Assembly: GCA_001774455.1 (NCBI GenBank) | Contig: MFAC01000002.1 | Location: forward strand, 642-8,214 | DNA length: 7,573 nucleotides | From: Candidatus Campbellbacteria bacterium RIFCSPLOWO2_02_35_12 | Lineage (GTDB): Bacteria; Patescibacteriota; Minisyncoccia; Phycocordibacterales; UBA2163 | Direction of reading: 5' to 3' | The notes under the pieces: model-generated | Database searches by the model: none | Told to the model about the DNA's origin: nothing | The model's input: only the letters and a program-made list of their open reading frames with translations | Translations under genes and position numbers: made by a program | Shown: piece by piece, positions 1 to 6,300 of the stretch | How positions within the stretch are numbered: position 1 is the stretch's first letter | How the letters are laid out: each line of letters begins with the position of its first letter

Positions 1-1
1 G

Positions 2-1435
2 CCAACTATCGGTCTTGAAATACACGCGGAACTGAAGACAAAAACAAAAATGTTTTGTGACTCTAAAAACGACCCTGACGAAAAAAAACCAAATATAAAT
101 ATTTGCCCCGTATGCACGGCCCATCCGGGAACGCTTCCTGTTATAAATAAAGAAGCGGTTAAGCATATTTTGAAAATAGGCGTCGCTATTCGTGGTAATC
201 TGGCTGATTTTACGGAATTTGACCGCAAAAATTATTTTTATCCCGATATTCCGAAAGGGTATCAGATTAGCCAGTATAAATATCCTCTTGTATCAGGAGG
301 AAGTTTAGCGGGAATTGCCATAATGCGAGTGCATTTAGAAGAAGATACAGCCGGAATAATTCACAACAAGGATGATAGTTTAATAAATTTTAACAGAGCT
401 GGCATTCCGCTTATGGAATTGGTAACAGAGCCGATTATTAAAAATGCCACTCAAGCCGTTTTTTTCGCTAAAGAACTTCAGCTTTTACTGCGAACTCTTG
501 CCGTAGGAGGGGCGAATATGGAAAAAGGAGAGATGCGAGTTGAGGCAAATATTTCGCTTCGCGAAGTTGCGGATGATAATTCACATTTGTCCGTTCCATT
601 AGGCACAAAAGTTGAAGTTAAAAATCTTAATTCATTCAGAGCGGTTGAACACGCGATTGAGTATGAAATCAAAAGACAAGAGAGTATTCTTAAAAATGGT
701 AAAAAGGTAATACAAGAGACAAGAGGATGGGATGAAGGTAAACAGCAGACTTTTTCTCAGCGTCTAAAAGAGGACTCGGAAGATTACAGATATTTTCCTG
801 ACCCTGATTTGCCAAAACTTAAAATCAGCGCTATAAAAGAATTTTCAGTTGAGAATTTACAAAAAGAAATACCGGAATTGCCATGGGAGAAAAGAGAAAG
901 ATACAAAAGCGACTTTGACATTAAGACAGATGATGTGGATATGTTTGTTCGCGACCCTTATCTCGCGAAACTTTTTGACGAGACAATTGAAAAATTTGAA
1001 AAAAATAAAGAGTTAATCAGGCTTGCCTCTAACTATATAAAGACTGACATAGCGGGATTTATAAAAGCAGATAAAAGTTTAGATAAAAAATTATATAAAA
1101 ATATATCCGCGAAAAATTTTACAGAACTAATATTAATGGTTTATGAAAATAAAATATCATCGCGCGGAGCAAAAAATATTTTAAATGAGCTATATGAGAG
1201 TGGGGGAGACCCTGTTAAAATTGCTAAAGAAAAAAAATTATTTCAAAAAAGTAATGAAAATGAACTTAAAAAAATTGTTGAAAAAATAATTTTAGAAAAT
1301 AAAAAAGTAGTTAAAGATTTTAAAAGCGGCAAAGAATCAGCGCTCCAATTTTTGATAGGACAGGGTATGAAAGAAACAAAGGGTTCGGCAAATCCAGAAA
1401 TATTAAAAAAACTTTTTATAGCTTTTCTTAAATAA
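2..1435 (+). CDS. gatB: Aspartyl/glutamyl-tRNA amidotransferase subunit B, 5' partial
   Basis: GatB is the tRNA-binding and kinase subunit of the cytoplasmic GatCAB complex, which converts Glu-tRNA(Gln) and/or Asp-tRNA(Asn) to Gln-tRNA(Gln) and Asn-tRNA(Asn). The frame is open from base 2 (PTIGLEIHAELKTKTK, the conserved N-terminus), so only a few start codons are missing; the ATG at 50 is internal, not the start. 477 residues are visible, about full family length. Family signatures appear in order: CPVCTAHPGTLPV, YFYPDIPKGYQISQY, HLEEDTAG, NRAGIPLMELVTEP, GEMRVEANISLR, VEVKNLNSFRAVEHAIEYE and DYRYFPDPDLP. The last ~150 residues form the helical YqeY-like tail ending GMKETKGSANPEILKKLF. The first zinc-site segment reads MFCDSK, with one Cys instead of the common CxC. 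gatA and gatC are not in the window. The gene ends with TAA, and no clear hairpin terminator follows. Confidence 0.97.
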   Translation, partial: PTIGLEIHAELKTKTKMFCDSKNDPDEKKPNINICPVCTAHPGTLPVINKEAVKHILKIGVAIRGNLADFTEFDRKNYFYPDIPKGYQISQYKYPLVSGGSLAGIAIMRVHLEEDTAGIIHNKDDSLINFNRAGIPLMELVTEPIIKNATQAVFFAKELQLLLRTLAVGGANMEKGEMRVEANISLREVADDNSHLSVPLGTKVEVKNLNSFRAVEHAIEYEIKRQESILKNGKKVIQETRGWDEGKQQTFSQRLKEDSEDYRYFPDPDLPKLKISAIKEFSVENLQKEIPELPWEKRERYKSDFDIKTDDVDMFVRDPYLAKLFDETIEKFEKNKELIRLASNYIKTDIAGFIKADKSLDKKLYKNISAKNFTELILMVYENKISSRGAKNILNELYESGGDPVKIAKEKKLFQKSNENELKKIVEKIILENKKVVKDFKSGKESALQFLIGQGMKETKGSANPEILKKLFIAFLK

Positions 1436-1507
1436 ATCTTCTCTTTTTTAAGTCAGTGACAAAATGGCTCTATTTGGTCAGATAGGGGACTTTTCCACAT
1501 ATAACAA

Positions 1508-1537
1508 TTATTACGCATAATAGATATGATCTATAAT
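1508..1537 (+). promoter_or_regulatory. Probable promoter of the HTH-membrane gene
   Basis: A perfect TATAAT lies at 1532-1537. A weak -35 candidate, TTATTA at 1508-1513, lies 18 bp upstream. An alternative -10 is TATGAT at 1525-1530. The TATAAT ends only 10 bases before the ATG at 1548, so transcription from it would start within a few bases of the codon. No Shine-Dalgarno sequence is seen in AATAAGTAAT before the ATG. Together these suggest a leaderless or nearly leaderless mRNA. In this AT-rich spacer a chance TATAAT is possible. Confidence 0.4.
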
Positions 1538-1547
1538 AATAAGTAAT

Positions 1548-2249
1548 ATGGATGAACTAATTTTCGCTGGAAATAAATACATCTCGTCTAAACGAGCCGC
1601 AAAACTTACAGGATATGCCACCGATTATATTGGGCAGATGTGCCGCGGTGGCAATATGGACTGTCGGCTTGTCGGAAGAAATTGGTATATAAAAGAAACA
1701 GCTGTTATTGAACAAAGAAAAAGTTTTAAGAAAGAGCAAGGTGTTCAGATACACAATAGGATAGCGTATAAAAAGTATGAATTAGAAGACCCTGTGTATT
1801 ATATTGACGATAATCGTCCTAATAATTTAGAGATAAATAAAAAAGTTTTATTGAAAAATCAAACAGATGAAGAAAAAAATAATATAATATTTGAAGATGC
1901 GGCGAAATCAACAGATAAATACTCAATGTATGGGTCTATAATTGAAAAATCAACAGTAGATTTAAGAAAATATAGACAAGATTATTTATTACATAATCAT
2001 CAAGGCAATAAAACAATTATTAGAAGACAAGAGCTACCGTTGAAAATACGTGAAAATTTTTACCCTGTCGGCATTATAACCGCTACGTTTTTAATAATCA
2101 GCGCATTGTTTATAGCGGGTAATTTTATATTGGAGCAGAATATAAGTTATTCCGCCCGTAATGAAAAAATAAATACTAAAATTCATTTGGCCAGCGGCAT
2201 AAGTGTTTTTAGATTAAATAATTTAATTAGTATGTTTGAATTAAAATAA
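1548..2249 (+). CDS. Membrane-anchored helix-turn-helix protein, 233 aa
   Basis: Residues 1-55 form a MerR/excisionase-type winged helix-turn-helix (HTH_17-like): YISSKRAAKLTGYATDYIGQ gives the helices, and LVGRNWYIKE gives the G-R-x-W wing typical of this fold. Residues ~56-170 are a charged, basic linker with no recognised domain. Residues 173-195 (YPVGIITATFLIISALFIAG) are one hydrophobic helix, followed by a 38-residue tail. The basic side before the helix predicts N-terminus in the cytoplasm and tail outside. The N-terminus resembles that of the giant protein starting at 3352 (MDKELVFDNKKYLSSRYAGK, VGRVWYVEEE), so the two look like paralogous membrane anchors. The start is fixed by MDEL aligning with MDKEL. 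It lies 112 bp after gatB, has its own probable promoter, and ends on a palindrome. Function is unknown; a membrane-bound regulator or an anchor protein are both possible. Confidence 0.85.
   Translation: MDELIFAGNKYISSKRAAKLTGYATDYIGQMCRGGNMDCRLVGRNWYIKETAVIEQRKSFKKEQGVQIHNRIAYKKYELEDPVYYIDDNRPNNLEINKKVLLKNQTDEEKNNIIFEDAAKSTDKYSMYGSIIEKSTVDLRKYRQDYLLHNHQGNKTIIRRQELPLKIRENFYPVGIITATFLIISALFIAGNFILEQNISYSARNEKINTKIHLASGISVFRLNNLISMFELK
1581..1596. repeat. Near-palindromic box inside the HTH gene
   Basis: ATCTCGTCTAAACGAG has CTCGT/ACGAG arms and lies within the first 17 codons. The same 16 bases with one substitution (ATCTCGTTTAAACGAG) occur at 2251-2266, immediately after the stop codon of this gene. 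It encodes the conserved ISSKR of the HTH, so part of it is constrained by the protein; the duplication outside the gene is not. It could be a binding site for the HTH protein (inference). Confidence 0.55.
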
Positions 2250-2271
2250 TATCTCGTTTAAACGAGATATT
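2248..2271. repeat. Perfect 24-bp palindrome on the stop codon
   Basis: The half-site AATATCTCGTTT (2248-2259) is followed by its exact reverse complement (2260-2271). It overlaps the last two bases of the TAA of the HTH gene. GAGATAT is repeated once more at 2272-2278. There is no T-run on either side, so it is a poor intrinsic terminator. A dyad operator or an mRNA 3'-end hairpin are the better explanations. Confidence 0.85.
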
Positions 2272-2333
2272 GAGATATACAAACACTAATAAAACATAAA
2301 ATAAATTTAATTAGCAAATTAGTAATTATTGCA

Positions 2334-2355
2334 AAAAGAAGATGTAACTTCTTTT
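2334..2355 (+). terminator. Possible weak intrinsic terminator
   Basis: AAAAGAAG (2334-2341) pairs perfectly with CTTCTTTT (2348-2355) around the loop ATGTAA, and CTTTC follows. It lies 85 bp after the stop of the HTH gene, so it could end that transcript. The stem has only two G-C pairs and no clean U-tract beyond the stem, so this is a weak call. Confidence 0.3.
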
Positions 2356-2393
2356 CTTTCAAAACAAACAATACCCCAATATTCTTAAGAATA

Positions 2394-2409
2394 CTTTGAA
2401 TTACGAAAT
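2394..2409 (+). repeat. 16-bp direct repeat, left copy
   Basis: CTTTGAATTACGAAAT is identical to 2865-2880. The two copies bracket 455 bp that contain the 127-bp palindromic element and the 70-bp inverted repeat. They could be remnants of repeat ends, a target-site or recombination duplication, or copies of a binding motif. Confidence 0.7.
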
Positions 2410-2414
2410 TCTTT

Positions 2415-2541
2415 CTATGTATTCTTGAATTACGAAACACAAAAATTTATGGTCTGGTTGAGCAAAAACATTTAGAAGACAAAGAGATTTTGCGACCCGA
2501 GGACCTAAATTTTTGCGTTTCGTAATTCACAGTATGTATAG
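2415..2541. repeat. 127-bp imperfect palindrome, MITE/REP-like
   Basis: The left arm begins CTATGTATTCTTGAATTACG (2415-2434) and continues AAACACAAAAATTTATGGTC to 2454. Read in reverse complement, the right arm (2541 back to 2502) is nearly the same: CTATACATACTGTGAATTACG, then AAACGCAAAAATTTAGGTC. After an internal mismatch loop, GCAAAA (2462-2467) pairs with TTTTGC (2488-2493), leaving a 20-base apical loop. Transcribed, this would fold into one long hairpin. It encodes nothing visible. It could be a miniature inverted-repeat element moved by a transposase elsewhere, a REP-like element, or a structured RNA. Confidence 0.65.
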
Positions 2542-2715
2542 TTTTTGCAAGATATGTATTTATTTAAAGAACTCGGTTCCTGTCTAATTATGACTAATAT
2601 CTAATCAATTTCTAATTTCTAAACAAAACCATAAGTTCCAATTTTTTATGTGTAAATGGACACCCTATATCCACACATCTTAATCTACAAGTTCTGCCGT
2701 ATAGGAGTATTAGTT

Positions 2716-2785
2716 TAAAATATAGTGATTTCGTTACATATTGATATTTAAATATAATTCACAATGACGAAATCTCTATATTTTA
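2716..2785. repeat. 70-bp inverted repeat with AT-rich palindromic centre
   Basis: The arms are TAAAATATAGTGATTTCGT (2716-2734) and ACGAAATCTCTATATTTTA (2767-2785), with a single mismatch across 19 positions. The 32-base spacer contains a perfect ATATTTAAATAT palindrome (2744-2755). The inner ends share an ACGAAAT core with the neighbouring 127-bp element, so the two may be related. Confidence 0.65.
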
Positions 2786-2864
2786 TAACAAATATAATAT
2801 AAATAATGTCATTTTAATAAATATAGATTTTTTTAGATAATTTGGACGATATTTGTATATATTC

Positions 2865-2880
2865 CTTTGAATTACGAAAT
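2865..2880 (+). repeat. 16-bp direct repeat, right copy
   Basis: Exact second copy of 2394-2409. Both copies are in the same orientation; the inverted copy of their core lies in the right arm of the 127-bp element. Confidence 0.7.
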
Positions 2881-3034
2881 CCCGCAAACCGACTTTTTCA
2901 CAGACATAATTAAACCACTCGTCATCAGCGATTTTTTTATTTTTACTATTAATAAAAGATACAAAAAACATAGATACAAAGAACATAAAGGGTGGAACCT
3001 TGATGATTCTTTTATAAAACCAAGTGACCCAAGC

Positions 3035-3064
3035 AAGGTTTAGGCCATAAAGGTTTAGGCCATA
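3035..3064 (+). repeat. Tandem duplication of a 15-bp unit
   Basis: AAGGTTTAGGCCATA occurs twice back to back (3035-3049 and 3050-3064). It looks like a simple replication-slippage duplication in non-coding DNA. Confidence 0.85.
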
Positions 3065-3152
3065 ATATAAAAAATTGAAGAAGTATAATAAAATAATACA
3101 AAAACAGATGTTGGAGCGCGCGACATCTCCGTTAATGACGAGTATGATAAAC

Positions 3153-3177
3153 AACTTGGATATTCAATATCCAAGTT
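3153..3177 (+). other. Strong hairpin with a competing downstream arm
   Basis: AACTTGGATATT (3153-3164) and AATATCCAAGTT (3166-3177) are perfect complements around one base. The right-arm core TCCAAGTT is repeated at 3181-3188, followed by GGAG and five T's (3192-3197 region). The left arm could therefore pair with either copy, and the second pairing ends just before a T-run. This resembles an attenuator or a terminator, but no upstream gene on this strand needs one. Confidence 0.45.
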
Positions 3178-3211
3178 ATGTCCAAGTTGGAGTTTTTGCA
3201 TTTATGAATTT

Positions 3212-3353
3212 AAAAGACATTTCGTGATGACGAATTGATAAAAGTTATCCACATTTTTATGTCTTTTAATGTCCTTTATAAACATTTTTTGTTGTAAAAT
3301 ATAACTAATTCGTATTAAGCGTATCTTTTTAAAAAGACATTTATAAAGGACAT
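3212..3353. promoter_or_regulatory. Five AAARGACAT boxes, candidate operator
   Basis: The nonamer AAARGACAT occurs at 3212-3220 (+), 3259-3267 (-), 3269-3277 (-), 3332-3340 (+) and 3345-3353 (+). The last copy covers the AT of the start codon of the giant gene. Two inverted pairs are longer: 3210-3220 with 3259-3269 (11 bp), and 3269-3282 with 3340-3353 (14 bp perfect). The adjacent minus-strand boxes start 10 bp apart, about one helical turn. The 57 bp between the 14-bp arms should hold the promoter (candidate -10 TATAAC at 3300-3305, weak). AAAGGA at 3345-3350 resembles a Shine-Dalgarno sequence but sits only one base from the ATG. Because the gene product starts with an HTH, autoregulation is plausible (inference). 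Confidence 0.55.
3245..3253 (+). promoter_or_regulatory. Consensus DnaA box
   Basis: TTATCCACA is an exact match to the bacterial DnaA box. One-mismatch relatives lie at 1491-1499 (TTTTCCACA) and 2667-2675 (ATATCCACA). A single exact 9-mer in AT-rich DNA can occur by chance, and no dnaA, dnaN or other origin gene is nearby. Confidence 0.3.
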
Positions 3354-6300
3354 GGATAAAGAATTAGTATTTGATAATAAAAAATATCTCTCTTCCAGAT
3401 ATGCTGGAAAAATTTTTGGCTATACGAACGATTATGTAACTCGCCTTGCCCGTCAGAAAAAAGTTTTCGGGAAAATGGTTGGACGAGTATGGTATGTTGA
3501 AGAAGAATCTTTTAAAAATTTTATACAAAACAATACCGCGCAAAAAAACCAACTTTATAAAAAACTTTCTGAAAAACGCGCGGATGAATTAAAATATTTT
3601 GAACAAAAACGAAAATTCAAAAAAATAGTTTCTTCTTTTTCATTAGGTATATCATTACAATTAAAAAAATCTTCAAAAATTTTCAATAGTGTTTTTTTCA
3701 AAAAAGGACTGGCAGGAACAATCGCCTTCTCGCTTGTCTTTGGAATTTATTTTTACAAGGACACAGATATAGCAAAAGCTGGATTTGAAAAAGTTTCTCG
3801 CGTCGCAATCCTTGCAATAAACGCAGTTGCGAAATTTGACACAAAAGAATTTGTTGTTACAACAGTGTTTGCTTCAAAAAATTTCGCAGAAGACGCAACC
3901 CTGAATATTTATCACGGAATAAAAAAAACAAAACCGCTTGCTAAAATATTTTTCAAAAAAACTTATCTTCTCGCCTCCGGAGACAAAAAGACGCGAATAG
4001 CTCTGAAAAAAAATACAAAAGTTCTTTTGGAAGACATTGCTTTATACACGGACAAAAATATTGCATCTGTTATTTTATCGGCGCGAGATTTTACAAAGAT
4101 ATCTCTTGAAAATGTTCCTCTTAAAATATATTCAATAGCGCGAAATAAAGTTGATGCCGTATCTTCTGAAATAATTTATCTCGCGTCTCATAACGGGTCA
4201 GCGAATGTGTTTGCAAGCGTATTTAACAAAACAGCAAATTATTTGAATGAAACAGGAAGCGGCATTGCCGACTCATTGAGCAAAAACGCCACCTTTGTTT
4301 ATAACAAAGTTAATGAAACAGTATGCGAAACGACGACTATATTATGTTCAAAAGAAAAGCGCGCAAACACCGCAATTGTTTTAAGCGATGAAAAAAACGA
4401 TATTGCTCAAATCAGAAAAGAACCGTTTGAAGAGTCGTCTTTGTCCGAAAAGCTCGCGGAGGAACAAACTCCGAGGACAATCATAAATCAGCCGATTATT
4501 GAAAGAGTTGTTCAGACAGAAAAAATTCTTACAGTAAGCGGAATATCACGGGAAGATATGGAGCTTGCTGTCCAGCAATTAAAAAACAAAGTTTATTCGG
4601 ATATGTATAATCTCACTTCTTCAAATGAAGCGAATATTATAAACAATTATTCAATAATCGGACAGACAAACAAAATAGACAAACTCGGAAATGTTATTAT
4701 TTCAAATTCAACAATTGAGAGCACTTCAATAGCCGGAACAAACGGAACATTTTCATCCGCTCTTTCCGCAAACGGAGGTCTTTACGCGTTATTCGCGGAA
4801 ATAAGCAACGACCTTACTGTTGACACAAATACTCTCTATGTTGATTCCGTAAACAACAGAGTCGGTATTGGTACCACCACTCCAAGTTCAAAATTTCAAG
4901 TTTTAAGTTCAGGCGGTAGTCAGTTACGATTGAATTATGATTCTCTTAATTTTCAAGATTTCACCATTGACTCAACAGGAGCTCTTCAAATAGCTCAAGA
5001 CGGAGATTCAGCAACACTTACGCTGACGAATGGTAATGTCGGCATCGGCACTACATCGCCTTACACTAAACTTTCAGTAGCAGGCAGAGGCGTGTTTGAT
5101 CGGGATATCAGAGCAGACTTCTTCACCGCCACGTCTACCACTCAAGCGTCAACCTTCGCCTACGCATCCACCACCGCCATTACGGCGATAACCGCGTCAA
5201 CTACCGATCTTATCGCCAGCGCCGGAGTCACCTTCCAGAATCTGCTCGGCATTCTTTCTTCAAACGGCGCGAGCGGCGTCTCCGCCAGAACGCTCACCGG
5301 CACCGCCAATCAAATCACTATCACTAACGGCGATGGGATCGCGGGGGACCCGACCTTCTCGCTCTCCGACGCGCTCTCATTCACTAACGCCTCAACTACT
5401 CAACTCTCCGTTTTCAACAAGGCGTACTTTGGCGGCACCGCCACTTCCACTTTTGATTCTACCGGCGCCTTAACACTCATCACGCCGCTCCTTATCAGCA
5501 GCGGAGGCACTGGTGCTACCTCTTTCACATCGGGCAATCTCCTCTACGGCAGCGGTACGGGCGCGCTACAATCCGTCGCCACCACCACACTCTCTCTTGG
5601 TACGGGGCTTTCATATTCAGGAACTCTGGGAGCATTGGTGGGGGGAGCAAGCGGAGAGCTCACCATAGCTACTTCATCTCTTTATTCAGGCACAACAGGG
5701 CAGTTCCCATACTTCAGCGGCACCAATACCCTCACCGCCACCTCCTCACTCTTCCTCGCGACAAGCGGCAATGTGGGGATTGGGACGACGACGCCTTCAA
5801 CCAAACTTTCTGTCGGCGGGGCTGCGGGTGATACCACGGGACACGGTTATTTCACGGGCGGATTGGGCGTCGGAATTCTTAATACGGTCGCAAATTCTTT
5901 TAGAGTCGGACAATGCGTTACCGGAGATACGCGTTTGCGCCGAAGGCGCAAAAAGTCAAAAGTCAAAAGTCAAAAGTCAAAAGTTGACGATGATGAATAT
6001 GAATATGATGAAATTGCTATAAAAGACATTAAAGAAGGAGATGAAATCCAGTCCTTAAACAAGAAAACAGGTAAAATTGTCTGGAGTCGTGTCAAACGAT
6101 TGGCGTATATGGGGAAGAAGCAAACATATCGCCTCAAAACCGAAGACGGCAGGCAAATTCGCACCACAGCCAATCATCCTTATCTTACGAAAGACGGATG
6201 GACAAAAGTTTCTGATTTGCGGGAAGGAATGTCTATCGCGGCGCCGCGAAACAAAGGCAGACGCGTTTATGCTTTCCTTGACCTTTCTAATATTTATCAT

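Larger units (their letters stand above)
2272..3351. other. 1.1-kb structured non-coding region
   Basis: I see no convincing gene here. The reading frames present are short, low-complexity, AT-driven and lack ribosome sites. The region holds several nested repeats, listed separately, plus a 14-bp palindrome TATTCTTAAGAATA (2380-2393) and a degenerate run of CTAAT units (about 2583-2620). A recurring core, GAATTACGAAA, appears at 2398-2408, 2427-2437 and 2869-2879, and in reverse at 2518-2528; related ACGAAAT cores occur at 2732 (reverse) and 2767. The density of dyads suggests decayed small mobile elements and/or regulatory DNA between the two HTH genes. Confidence 0.7.

Noticed and set aside
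2258..2440. Minus-strand open frame of 60 codons
   Set aside because: It runs through palindromes and through part of the 127-bp element; the FVIQ shared with the 123-codon frame comes from the GAATTACGAAAT repeat, not from homology.
2550..2700. tRNA or other standard RNA gene in the intergenic region
   Set aside because: A GGTTCC-like string near 2574 suggested a T-loop, but no acceptor stem or anticodon arm could be formed around it.
2394..3064. CRISPR array
   Set aside because: Repeats are few, short, unevenly spaced and in both orientations, with no regular spacers and no cas genes.
2783..3154. Minus-strand open frame of 123 codons
   Set aside because: It spans the 15-bp tandem duplication (giving LYGLNLYGLNL), is dominated by F/I/L/Y from AT-rich DNA, shows no ribosome site, and matches no family I recognise.
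5940..6000. Frameshift at the heptamer array
   Set aside because: The frame is continuous from 3352 through Cys855, the NYN motifs and the terminal His-Asn to the window end, without a stop.
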